Source: Plasmopara viticola
Taxonomy: Eukaryota; Oomycota; Peronosporomycetes; Peronosporales; Peronosporaceae
Assembly: GCA_001695595.3 (NCBI GenBank)
Contig: MBPM02000137.1
Span: forward strand, 57,057-121,056
DNA: 64,000 nucleotides
Direction of reading: 5' to 3'
The translations under genes were made by a program, and so were the position numbers. Under the pieces are notes generated by a model. It made no database searches and was not told the origin of the DNA. It saw nothing but the letters and a program-made list of their open reading frames with translations. Every line of letters begins with the position of its first letter. Position 1 is the first letter of the stretch. This document shows, piece after piece, positions 1-11,100 of this stretch.

Positions 1-1194
1 TACGGCGAACAAAAAACGACATGAACTTATTTTATTCAGATTGTCACAGTAAAGATATTAATATTATGAGACTGAACATTAGCCAGGAAACACACTAAAT
101 AGATTGTATTTTTTGCAAATTGAAACGACAAACACTGGCCACGCATGATTTTTTTCAAATTTATCAGCCTTTACGTTGGTAACATTTGCGCTTGCAGCGA
201 ATGCAAGCCATTCTACCAATGTGATTGCTTTTATTAAGCTTTCGTCACGTACTCGTGTCATTTAAAAAACAACAAGTAGCGCCTGGAAAGAAATCCCACA
301 GACTCCGCTTGGGCAAAGAGCTTCGCGAGAATGTACGAACACAATCAGCGGCCAATGCTTGCATACTTCATCATTCTTGATCGCGTGGGATGAGCGCTCT
401 CGCTGACGCGCGCGCATTCTCACTAAATATGGTGTATTTCGCTGCTCCAGGCCCTTTCTTAAATTTCTGATAGCTAGTGGCTTCAAATCGATTCGACAAT
501 CAGTGTTGCTGGTACATCGACCGCAAAACGATATACGGCAGAAGATGGATTGCTGCAATGTTTACAAAGTATTGCAGTATGCGTGAAGCTGTTTGTACGC
601 GTTAGCATAGAAGTACGACAATACATTTTACGTCCGTCCTGAATGTTATCGTCCGTATATCAAAGACTCACTGAGCAAAAGATCGAGCCTGCAGTCCAAG
701 CAAGAATACAGCGAATTGTCGAGCGATTGGTCCATTACAGCAATCTAGCACGCGAAAAAACGCGCGGTCCAGCAAAGCTAAAAGCATGATGTATAAGTTA
801 AAGAGGTGCAAGGCGAAGCGTAGTTAGGCAAGGCGAGATGTGACTGGCACCTTGCTCGACTGCTTGCTTGACGCTTGACTGGTCGCTACTCTTAACAACA
901 AATGCACATCACAAAAAAATGATATGTTCGAGGTGTTGGCAAGTAATTTGATATAAATTTGCTTTGCACATCATTTGGGCAGAACAAAGCCCATGCTATA
1001 GCAATTTCGCATTTGTAGATATCCCCTTTTTGTGTTGCCAGCCCTTAGCATGAGTAAAAGTACTTCAAGATTGACAAGAAGACAGATAATTACTAAGCTA
1101 GCGGCAAATTTAGGGCTCCGCACAACACAATGCTTGGTGTGGCAAGTAGATTGATATGTACGCGTTCGTTTCGAAAAGAAGTGAGTACTAGCGC

Positions 1195-1350
1195 AGTACA
1201 CGTAAAAAGTAACAAAATCTTTGCGTGTCGCAATATGCACTCTTGGCGTTAACAAGGCTACGCGTGACGCAATAAACTTATGCCGACTAGAAAGTTACGC
1301 GTGGTGCAGAAAGCATGAGTGGCAACAAGAAAGCTACGCGTGACGCAATT
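1195..1350. repeat. Degenerate minisatellite, about 40 bp unit
   Basis: Imperfect units built on AAGCTACGCGTGACGCAAT and separated by GAGTGGCAACAA-like spacers recur about every 40 bp (near 1258, 1297 and 1330, with weaker units to the left). The same degenerate array lies at equivalent places in the other spacers, so it predates the spacer duplications. Confidence 0.5.
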
Positions 1351-2453
1351 TTTTATAAATTCCATATGTATGACTTAGATCGCGGGAAAAGTATCACTTT
1401 AACCACTTAAATCTGTTTAATTTGCTGAAGTCACGCGTAAACGTCCTGCTCGGCACGCGTAGAACTTCGCGTTGCAATTTGCCTCTCGATATATATAGTC
1501 GTTGCCACATGCCCTCAACTTGCTGTGGGACCAGTATTTAACGCTTTGCCAGTTTGCAGCATCGACTTCTGCAAAGTACTACTAATAATATTTACACGGG
1601 ATCGACTATCAGGCCACTTGACATCATGCAAGTAAGTCATGTCCTAAAATGCAATTTGGAAGATAGAAGAAAGCTAGCAATGCTGTTTTCAGAAATCGTT
1701 GAAGCAAATGTTTTACTCTAAAATACGAGAATCAGACGTTGCCTACCAAACCTGTTGCGGTGAACGATTCAGATGATCAAGGTTGAGGCTTGGACGATAC
1801 CCCAGCAGAATAAAAATGTTAGTGGACAATAAGTATTACGTAGAGAGCCTACACATCAACTCTTGAGAAATTGTCAGAATACCTTTGACTTGCTTAAGCG
1901 GCATTTAAGACCGATGCAATTACTCTCGAGTAAGTTCGCGGGAATAGCAACGGAATACTGTACTTAGCAAAAACCTTTTAGGAAAGCTACATTTAGTGAG
2001 TCTATGAATTTTTAGCTTCATACAACATTAATCTCAGACATCGAAAAGCAATTGTGTATAAGACCACACTATGATGTGCCAGCCGTGCCAGCTTGCTTCA
2101 CCTCCCAACGTGGTGCATCATTTATTTTTATGTATATGTATTATTTTGCTTTTCTTCTTCTCGACAGAGATCTACCGGATTCGTCACCCTATATGCGTTG
2201 ACAACGTCAATACTTCTGCAGTAGCACTGCAAAGCTGTCTTTGTCATGACCGGTCCAAATTATCAAATTGAAGACGATTCATGAGGCCTTATCCAACCTG
2301 ACGCGCGGAATATATGCGATGTTATGCGGCAGAATGCTTACATACATCCAAATAAACATTGATATGTTGAATCCTATTGCACACTTCAAATAGATCTCTC
2401 TGTCTGCATACAACAATCTGCTGACTGAGCTTATCACATGGATCCTTTTCTGA

Positions 2454-2619
2454 CAGCTCGTTGTGCTTCTATTTTCGTTTCAAACCAGTGGTCTACTGTG
2501 ATTGATAGCGCTTGGTATTTAAGTCTCATTATATGGCAGCTCGTCGTGCTTTCATTTTCGTTCAAAACCAGTGGTCTATTGTGATTGATAGCGTGTGGTA
2601 TTTTGAATCTCATTAAATG
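2454..2619. repeat. Tandem duplication, 83 bp x 2
   Basis: Two adjacent copies, 2454-2536 and 2537-2619, start with CAGCTCGT and share AAACCAGTGGTCTA and GTGATTGATAGCG. The related spacers at about 18480 and 44205 hold one unit, so the duplication is specific to this block. Confidence 0.7.
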
Positions 2620-2771
2620 GTATTTTCTCAATCTCATTTTCATCAGAATAAGTTAGGAATCAAAGGAAAGGTAAGTGTTCGAGTGTCTCGCCCCGAAAAG
2701 TAGATTTGCTTGAGAACCCAGAGCCTGAAGCCCGGCGCGTCTCGATATTTCTTCTCAGTGGTGGTTCCTTC

Positions 2772-3038
2772 AATTGATAAAGTTACTTGGGCACTACTTA
2801 GCAAAATGCAAAGTAAATATATTTATAAGGTCGTTAGTTCGCAACTACGTGCTACCTCTAAGCCAATCATCTGTTTAAGCCAATCAGAACGACTTACCTT
2901 CCGGGCGCAATCATCTTCCCATCCCGAAACCGATATTTTGCCCATCTTGAATCTGCTCCTTTAAGTAGTCATCAACTGATTGCAGATACCGGTACTTACC
3001 GATATGTAGTCGCTGGTCGAGGCGTCGATTCTCCAACA
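2772..3038 (-). repeat. Copia 3' LTR
   Basis: This 267-bp direct repeat pairs with 7100-7365 and differs from it at about eight positions. CCTTC at 2767-2771 is the flanking target-site duplication. The polypurine-like GTGGGAG lies just outside its right edge when read on the minus strand. Confidence 0.92.
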
Positions 3039-4440
3039 CTCCCACTCGACTCGTCAGCACTTGGCGACTTGATGCCCAACTTGTGCCGGAGATTTTTAAA
3101 ATGCACAGCGCTGATTGGCTTGGTCATCATGTCGGCCATCACGTCTTTTGTTGAGCAATACTGCATTACCACTTGGCCATCTTCTACCTTTTCACGAACA
3201 AAATGATAACGAATGTTGATGTGCTTGGTGCGCTTGCGAAATTCCGAGTTCTTGGCCAATGCAATGGAGCCTTGATTGTCCTCAAAGGGTAACCGCTTCA
3301 TCAGTTGTCAAATCACCCAATTCGAACAAGAAAGCCTTTATCCATATAGCCTATTGTGTTGCCTCCGACAACGCCATGTATTCAACTTCAGTAGATGACA
3401 GCGCCACCGTACGCTGCTTCTTGCTTCTCCAGCTGATGCATCCACCAATTATTATAAGCGCATAGCCGCTCGTGCTTCTTCTTGTTGCAATATCTCCAGC
3501 CCAATCTGCATCCGTGAAATCTCGAAGTTTATCATCGCAGCCCGGTTGGAATTCAATACCATGTGTCCTTGTCCCTTGAATTTACCTGAAGACTCGCTTG
3601 AGCGCTTGCCAATGAGTAGGACAAGGATCTGCCGCAAATTGCTGAGTACTCCCACTGCTGCCGCGAGGTCTGGTCGAGTACATACCATGAGATACATGAT
3701 GCATCCTACTACATTTCGATAGGGGACTCCAGCCATGGTCACGTCGTGCTTACAACCGTCTTCACACATAATTTTTGTCAGTTTGAGGCCCGGATCTTGA
3801 GGTGTCTTGACCGAGTTACTGGCATCCATCTTAAACTTGTGCAAAATGTCACTTGCAAACTTATTTTGTCGCATCGAAATAGCTCCACTTGTCTTGTCTT
3901 GCTCAATTTCAATTCCGAGGAAAAACTTGAGCTGGCCCATATCAGTCATCTCGAATCGATCACTTAATGCTTGCTTGGTATCTTGAAGAATCTTGACACT
4001 GCTGCTTGCGAGCACTAAATCATCAACGCTAAGAGCCACAAAGATCATGGCTTGGTCGTATCGCATCAAGTAAATGCAGTGGTCTGACTCACACTTCGTG
4101 AACCCAAGCTTAGGCATGAACTCGTCGATGGTCTTGTTCCACATGCGAGGTGACTGTTTCAGGCCGTATAAAGACCGCTTGAGTTTGCAAACAAAATCCG
4201 GGTGCTCTTGATTCACAAAGCCGTCCGGTTGCTCCATGTATATGTCTTCATCCAACAGTCCGTTAAAGAACGCTGTCTTGACGTACATTTGATGCAGTGT
4301 AAGGCTGTATTTGGCAGCAAGACTAAGCAGGATCCGAATCGATGTAAAATTCGCCACCGGTGCAAACGTTTCATCATATTCAATGCCGTACTTCTTTGAG
4401 AAGCCTTTAGCAACAAGACGAGTCTTGAACCTTTCAACAT
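2996..4440 (-). pseudogene. Copia reverse transcriptase and RNase H, broken
   Basis: The frame at 3452-4357 holds the copia reverse transcriptase, with the family motifs LKRSLYGLKQSPRMWN and SVDDLV. The frame at 2996-3301 holds the RNase H end (EDNQGSIALAKN, RTKHINIRYHFVRE). The first catalytic aspartate, normally in QMDVKTAFLNG, is tyrosine here (QMYVKTAFFNG), and the YVDD box reads SVDD at 4019-4030. With the frameshifts between pieces, the enzyme should be inactive. Family assignment is sure; loss of activity is inferred from the missing residue and broken frame. Confidence 0.9.
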
Positions 4441-4458
4441 CCCCGTCTTAATTATCTT

Positions 4459-6361
4459 TCACACAAAAAACCATCTGCAATCAATCGCCTTGCGGCCTTT
4501 TGGCAATGGCACAATCTCCCAAGTTTGATTCTTATGCAGGGACTTAACCTCCGAGTCACAGGCTTCCTTCCATTTTACCGCGTCACTGGATCCATAGCCG
4601 ACTTGAATGAAGTCGGCATTTCTCCCACTGAATCTTAACGTAGGCCGCCTCAACATTAAAGCAGTCTTGTGCTGCTGCCGACATTTCTTCAAGTCTACGA
4701 CCGTTGCTGAAGGTTGTATGCCGCTTATTTTTTGGAATTTCTGTTGCTTTCTCGAGCGTTTCACTTCGTTCGTGACGTTTCCTGCCCACCTCAATGTCAA
4801 CATCGGAAGAAGCTTCCTCTTCTTCTTGTGTTTCTTTATCAATTTCTTCGACCTCTTCGAGGACAACCTCTTCATCGCAGTGATCACGCTTCCCAGTATC
4901 AAAGACCATTTCCATGAACTTGGAACTGTGACTGACTAGCACACGACGAGTCTGTAGTTCCTCAAAACGATACGCTTTTTCATGCTCGGAATAACCGATA
5001 AAGTGGCAGCGTACCGACCTTGCATCAATTTTGGTGCGTTTTTCTTTGGAAATCGTGATAAATGCGAGGCAACCAAACACCTTAAGGTTTGCCAGCAATG
5101 GCTTTCTACCGGTCCAAATTTGGTGAGGTGACTTGTCGTGAGAAACAGCGCGTGTAGGGCAACGATTTCGTAGGAATGCAGCGGTCATAACTGCTTCGCC
5201 CCAGTAAACTTTTGGTTATCCAGCGTGTTCCATCATGCACCTCGCGCACTCAACCAACGTTCGGTTCATGCGCTCAGCCACTCCATTCAGCTGTGGTGTG
5301 TACGGCGGGGTGAACTTTTGAGCGATTCCCCGGTCACTGCAAAACTTGGCCATTCTGTGCGATGTATATTTTCCACCATTGTCACTGCGAAGCGAATTTT
5401 GTCGATATCCGGTCTGCGTTTCAGCAAGCGCGACATATTCAGCAAACTTGGTAGCAACTTCGGATTTGTTGGGAGCAAGTATACCATGCAAAAGTGTGAC
5501 TTGTCGTCAATAAATGTGACGAAATATCGCTTTCCGCTAGAAGTAGGCGTCTGCATAGGGCCACAAACATCACTGCGGATGACCTCCAGCACTTGTTTTG
5601 CACGGTTAGGTGATGACTTGAGGTAGCTTGTACGCGTTTGTTTGCCAAGCGAACATCCGTCACACGCCTCCCACTGCTTAACAGACGCAATGTCAATCCC
5701 GGTAGTTTTTTTTAACAATGGCATCCAATCCACTAAAGCCAATGTGACCAAGTCGAAGGTGTCAGAGGTACGAGTTGGTGTCTCCATGGCATCCCATCGA
5801 AGTTGTCATATTTGCCATCTCAGCTGGAATTGGCGTCATGCAGAGCTTGAACAAATCCTTTCCTTCGCGAGCACCAAGCTGTCATCGCAAACCTTTTGCA
5901 TTTGCAAAGCAACCATCTCGCTCAACGGTAACTGGTCCGACATCCTTCGTAAAACGGCCAATTGAAAACAATTTTCGCAGTAGTTTCGGAATGTGCCACA
6001 CACTTGTAAGTACACCTTTCTTGATTCCACGTGGTGTTTGCTTTGACATAACTATATCACCCGTTCCAACCGCTTGAACAATACTGTCAACAGCAAGGTG
6101 TACATCCACTGGAGACATGACCTTGTAGTTGATCATATACTCTTTCGAGTACGCCATATGCTGAGTTGCACCCGAGTCTACCAGCCAAACACTGCTTGAC
6201 TTGGTAGCACTTGTGTCACCACCCACCGAAAATAGAAAGTCGCTAGAAACATCTTCAACTTGTGCGACATTCGCACGCTGTGGCCTTTGCCGCTCCGCAC
6301 TATCACAAATTCGCGCGGGACACTTGGCAGTCCAATGACCTTGTTCCCACAGTAATGGCAA
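4459..6361 (-). pseudogene. Copia protease and integrase, broken
   Basis: Read from 6361 downwards, the pieces are: a zinc-knuckle end (GHWTAKCP), an aspartic protease motif (WLVDSGATQHMA), the zinc-binding pre-integrase region (CDGCSLGKQTR), and an integrase core with SDVCGPM, the second aspartate in SDNGGKYTS, and the glutamate in NGVAERMNRT. The C-terminal integrase region (IWTGRKPLLANLKVFGCLAF) follows at 4583-5188. At least three frame changes split it, near 5900, 5450 and 5200. It would cut the polyprotein and insert the cDNA in an intact element. Confidence 0.9.
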
Positions 6362-7101
6362 GACCCACTTGTCTTTGTCTGCACAAGACGTCCTTTGCGC
6401 TTGTTGTTATCATTAGCCATGAACGCTTGCCCTTGGTTGTGCGCGGCTCCATCGATGCCGCCACCCTGTTCCTTGCGCTTTATGTCTTCATGTAGTACCC
6501 GAGACGTCACGAGCTCCCACGTCAATGAATCAGCACGTGACTCTAGTGCCGTGATTAGAAATTGGTGCGTGTCACTCAAACTATTCAGAAGCGTGATAAC
6601 CAAGTCGTCCTCGCCAACCGGAGCCCCGATCGCATCAAGCTACTCCACTAGTGTCTTTAACTTGTCAATGTGCTGAAGCACATCATCACCTTCATCCATT
6701 GTTGCTGTCAGGAAACGTCGACGAAGGAGTCGATTGGCGAGGCTCTTCTTTTCGAAATGTCCTTCGAGCCTTGACCATGCATCATGCGCGCCAGCCGCAG
6801 AACGAACCAGTGGCAGCTGCAAATCTTCCATCGCGAGACAGATGATCGCAAGCGCCTTGCGTGACTTCCTCCTATAGGTTCCTTGGTCCAGCGAAGTGAC
6901 GCATTGCTCTAACTTAATCTCGCCACTCGCCACGTCCCACAAATCTTTCTCCTCCATCACCATCTGCATCTTAAATTTCCAGTTGTGGAAGTTGGTGCCG
7001 TCGAACTTGTTAATCCGGCTTGGCGTAGACGCGTCCATGGTGGCGAAGGCAGAGTCGGGGGGCGAGAAGGCAGAGTCGGCGGGGCTTGGGCTCAAAACCA
7101 A
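6178..7101 (-). pseudogene. Copia gag, broken
   Basis: The N-terminal piece, 6640-7101, carries a copia gag signature (RINKFDGTNFHNWKFKM, and WDVASG). The natural start is probably the methionine near 7038, at MDAST. A frame change near 6640 separates it from 6178-6603, which runs to the first half of a CCHC zinc knuckle (CHYCGN); the second half is in another frame beyond 6361. Gag would form the particle that packages element RNA. Confidence 0.88.
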
Positions 7102-7365
7102 TTGATAAAGTTACTTGGGCACTAGTTAGCAAAATGCAAAGTAAATATATTTATAAGGTCCTTAGTTCGCAACTACGTGCTACCTCTAAGCCAATCATCT
7201 ATTTAAGCCAATCAGAACGACTTACCATCCGGGCGCAATCATCTTCCCATCCCAAAACCGATCTTTTGCCCATCTCGAATCTGCTCCTTTAAGTAGTCAT
7301 CAACTGATTGCAATACCGGTACTTACCGATATGTAGTCGCTGGTCGAGGCGTCGATTCTCCAACA
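7100..7365 (-). repeat. Copia 5' LTR
   Basis: This 266-bp direct repeat of 2772-3038 is followed on the + strand by the target-site duplication CCTTC (7366-7370). In the element's orientation it is upstream of gag and would hold the promoter. A primer-binding-like stretch lies immediately inside, at about 7088-7100. Confidence 0.92.
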
Positions 7366-7370
7366 CCTTC

Positions 7371-7635
7371 ACGAACATCGCCAAGTGTACATTAGAAATT
7401 TTGGGCTGCCAACTCGGCCACAATTCTTTCAGCAGCGCCTCCGTGGTACTGCCATTCCTACTGCCACTTGTTGTAATGATTTCTGTAGCCAGTCGGAAAC
7501 GCATCTCGCTATTGTTATATTCATCCTGGTCTTATGAAATAATTTGTTTTTATCATGCGTGATCCGATCCCCATCTCTTAACGTCAGATGATCTTTATTT
7601 GACTCGGCTGCTACAATACTGGTTATTGGGAGATT
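7371..7635. other. Spacer block 1, right remnant
   Basis: No gene is seen. The stretch continues the homology to 18750-18930 and 44480-44660 (GTGTACATTAGA, ACTGCCACTTGT, CATCCTGGTCT). It lacks the LINE that follows in the other units, so this spacer is shortened directly into the effector promoter. Confidence 0.55.
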
Positions 7636-7648
7636 CTCGTACTGATAT

Positions 7649-7971
7649 TATTGTATTGTATTACGTTATCGCGTTGCCAACTTATGCACGTGCTAGGCTC
7701 TATGGCTAGTCCACGGCATAGAGTGGTGTCCGCATACGTCGAGTCTCGTTCGGCGGGCAGTGCAGCCAGCACCGAGGCCGTGAGGGTCTTCCATTATTTT
7801 GTGTGATTCTAACTTGGTAAGGGCCCAGGTGGCGCCCTAGTGCTGGAGACCGTCGCGTCGAGAGTGAGACTCGTTAGAGACCTGCAGATGCCCGAGAGCA
7901 TCTGCCCGAAGCGCGCGAGCATTTAGCCCCCGCGCTTGGAAGGAGTGCGTCACCCCAACCTTTTCCGAAAA
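7649..7971 (-). mobile_element. SINE-like element A, copy 1
   Basis: This 323-bp interspersed element is flanked by a perfect 13-bp target-site duplication, CTCGTACTGATAT, at 7636-7648 and 7972-7984. One end is a short TTGTA repeat (left on the + strand), like the simple-repeat 3' tail of a SINE, which puts the element on the minus strand. No protein is encoded. Near-identical copies lie at 23342-23664, 50715-51078 (opposite direction) and 60722-61051. I did not find convincing pol III A and B boxes, so 'SINE-like' describes size, tail and duplication only; a short non-autonomous LINE derivative is possible. Confidence 0.8.
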
Positions 7972-7984
7972 CTCGTACTGATAT

Positions 7985-8124
7985 CTTTATTGATATTGCT
8001 CTATACCAGTACCTCTCAGAATTAAATCCAACCAAAAAAAATGATATTAAATCCTAATTTGGTGTAGATTGATTGGCCACTCTTGTAACTGCCCCATTCT
8101 TTTCCGCTCCTCCATAGTGCCGCT
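7985..8124 (+). promoter_or_regulatory. Probable core promoter and 5' UTR of effector copy 1
   Basis: The 140 bp between the SINE-like element and the start codon keep features shared by all intact copies: TATTGCTCTATACC, AATTAAATCCAA, and GATTGGC about 50 bp before the ATG (a reversed CCAAT box). CCCCATTCTTTTCC near 8091 loosely resembles an oomycete initiator. Promoter function is inferred from position and conservation. Confidence 0.35.
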
Positions 8125-11100
8125 ATGCGCCTCGAACTCACCACGATACTGGGTGCTGTTCTTTTGATAAAGTACGTCCATGCTGTTTCACCCGCGACGT
8201 CTCACCCGGCTGCACACGATTTCCATGAGCTGCCACCTTATATGATGAATATACAGCATGATGCTAAACGGTTCTTTAGAGCTCGTGCGGGTGTCGACGA
8301 CGAAGCACGGACGATAAATCCCGCCAGAAGATCGGCTGAATTGGAGGAAGCTCTGGCAAATGGCATTGACCCTATTATGGGTGTCGTCAACAACGTGAAT
8401 ATATTAAAAAACCTCGCCCCTGACTTAAGTAATGAAGCTAAGGCGAGTCCGATCCCGTTTCCTGTAGGCAACAAAGATAAAGTGCACAAAGCACTTCTTC
8501 TGCTCTCGGGAAACTCGAACTACTTCAACTCTTTGACTGATAAAACCCAGCCGCTACGAAATTATCTTAAATTACTCGAGACTGAGCCAGACCACTCGGC
8601 GCCAGCAGTTGTCGATGCGATGAATGTCGTTCGCTTAGATTGGGACAAGTACAAGAAACTACTCGATCACCTAAATTTAAAGAAGCAAAGTACGGTACTC
8701 ACGAAATGGCTTGGCGAAAAGTCGATTACGGCCGACATGTTTGAACTGCTCACATCAGACGTCAAGGAAGAGGATTTGTACAACGGTAAGTTGCTCGGGG
8801 CTTTCGATACATTCGTTCATATTTACAACACGAAGCATCCGACTGAGCGACTAAGCTTGCTAGCGGCACTCACCGTTTGCTTTGGCGATTTCCGCGTGGC
8901 GCAGATGATTGATACAGTTAAATTGATCCCGGCTATTAAAGAAATGGGAAAATCGGTAACAGATCTTGAGACTAGGCAGATCCGATATTGGGTGGATGCT
9001 CGTAAAACACCGGACGAGGTTGCTCAGCTGTTAAGGATCGGGTCACCATTGTTAGAATCGTCTGAGATGGCGATGATCGGAAAATGGCTAAAGTTTATCA
9101 AAGAGCTGAGCAAGCATGAAAAACGGACTTCATTGTATCCGATCAAGACATTAAAAAGGCTTTACTCTCACTCCAGCCTAAACTTTGACATCAGGATTAT
9201 AAAGTTTCTCACAAGCGAATCAGACTTGGAAAAAGGCCCGGCCGAGCTATTGAAAGCTTGTCTGATGCGTCACTGGTTTAACAGCTTGAAGACCCCGGAT
9301 CAACTTGAGACGCTTTTCAAGTCGGAGTCTCTCAAGTCCTTCGATGGCAAGGACCTCAACTTTGCTTCTTTTTTGAAGCGGTACAAAAAACTGTACAATA
9401 AATTTGCTCCTTCATCGCAAAATCCATTTTATAGTGGGTTTAAAACTACTTCTGGTCTTAGGGACGAAAAGTGGTACAGCATAGCATTTGCTGAGCTGAG
9501 ATCTATCATTTCTCAACAGAACGAGAATGAGCCTATTGAGAAACTGAGCTTGTTTGTAGCACTTACTCTTCGGTATGGAGATCGCGAAGCATCGACGATC
9601 ATTGACAGTGTGATGAAAATAGACGAGACGATGCAAATTGCCAAAGTATTGGAGACCGAGCAAATCCAGTTTTGGATCGACACCGGAAAGACTCCGGACG
9701 AAGTTTTCAAGTTGCTGGATTTTAGAAGCCGGTCGTTGGGTTACAAGTGGGTGAAATTTTGCAACATGTTCAGTCTGCGTCATCCACAGTTAGGAATGGA
9801 CCCATTTAAACAATTAAGCAAATACTATAGTGACGACGTGCTTGCCATGTTTGTTGTAATGGCAACATCAGAAAAGTTGGACAATGCTCAACGTTATAAG
9901 GATGCACTAATGCGGCGCTGGTTTGAAGAGATGAAGAAGCCTGAGGAGCTGGAAACGCTGCTCAATCAAAACGAGAACAAGAAACGCTTCTTTGTACGTC
10001 TATTGAAGACGTACAGCGAATTTCACACGAACCTTGGCTTTCCTTCTACGTCGACGGTCATCGCTGCTCGTGATAAGGTCAATGTGCTCACATTTTCCAA
10101 TAAGAAGATGAACCTGCACGACGGCCGTGTGCTTGCTGCCATTAAAGCTTATGTCGAGGTCTACAACGAGGTAAACCCTAACAAGCCACTGAGCTTGCTT
10201 GCAGTACTCACGGCCCGACTCGGCTCTAAGGATGCATCGACAGTAATTGGAGCAGCAAAAGCGCTGCCAGATCTTGCGGAAACCGCCAAGCAATTGGAGA
10301 CGGAGCAGATCCAGTTCTGGATGGACGTTAGAAGAAGCCCGGACCAAGTTTCTAAGTTGCTGAACTTTGATTCCAAAAGCCCAGATTCAGTCTATAAGTG
10401 GGTTGAATTTCACGACAGATCCATATCACGTGACCCAAAATTAGCATTTGACCTATTTAAGCCGTTGAGGAAACACTTTAGTGATGATGAATTGGCCTTG
10501 TTTGTCGTGGAGGCTCAGCCCATAGATATGGTCAATGCCAAGCGACTGCAAAGTTTGCTGGTTTGGCGCTGGTTCGAGGAGATGAAAACTCCCGAGGAGG
10601 TCGAAGCGCAGCTCAATCGAAACGAGAAGAAGCACCTGTTTGTTTCTCTTCTGAAGACGTACAATGACTTTCACGAGAACCTTGGCCCGCTTTCTAAACC
10701 AGAAATCATCCGATTGGGACATTTTACCGGAGACATTACACCGGACATGCTTCATGTGCTTACCTCCACCGACGTTAAGATGAATCTGCACGACGGCTCG
10801 GTGCTTGCTGCCATCGACGCTTACATTCGTCTCTATAACAAGGCGAATACCAGAGAGCCACTGAGTTTGCTTGCAGCACTTACTGCTCGCTTGGGCCATC
10901 GTGATGCATCAACAGTGATTGAAGCAGCAAAAGCGGTGCCGGATCTTGCGAGAACCGCCAAACAACTGGAGACCGAGCAGATGCAGTTTTGGGTAAATTC
11001 TGGGATGACCCCAAACCAGGTCATTGAGCTCTTAGATCCCAAGTCGCAAGGTCTGGCTATCAGTTACAGGTACATAAAGTTTCTAGAAGTATTTAGCAAG

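Larger units (their letters stand above)
1..2771. other. Gene-poor spacer, block 1 (left part)
   Basis: I see no convincing gene here; the reading frames are short and lack recognisable domains. The stretch is a diverged relative of the spacers at about 14400-18750 and 40150-44500, sharing in the same order the tacggcgaac start, the TACGCGTGACGC-rich minisatellite and the GTAGATTTGCTT segment near 2700. It ends where a copia element has inserted, and the homology resumes at 7366. The window edge cuts it on the left. Confidence 0.6.
2772..7365 (-). mobile_element. Ty1/copia LTR retrotransposon, decayed, full length
   Basis: The element is complete in outline on the minus strand. It has LTRs at 7100-7365 (5') and 2772-3038 (3'), a 5-bp target-site duplication CCTTC at 2767-2771 and 7366-7370, and between them gag, protease, integrase, reverse transcriptase and RNase H in copia order. 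On the minus strand the LTR begins TGTTGGAG. A TGGTTTTGAGCC stretch next to the 5' LTR resembles a primer-binding site matching initiator tRNA-Met, and GTGGGAG just before the 3' LTR fits a polypurine tract. The reading frame is broken several times and the LTRs differ at about eight positions, so it is not recent and cannot move on its own. The flanks on either side join into one continuous spacer sequence homologous to 18600-18850, which confirms the insertion boundaries. Confidence 0.93.

Noticed and set aside
10453..10899. Long minus-strand frames inside the effector genes (also 9412-9783 and matching places in the other copies).
   Set aside because: They are shadows of the coding strand in GC-ordered codons, recur only because the effector copies are near-identical, and show no domain or start context.
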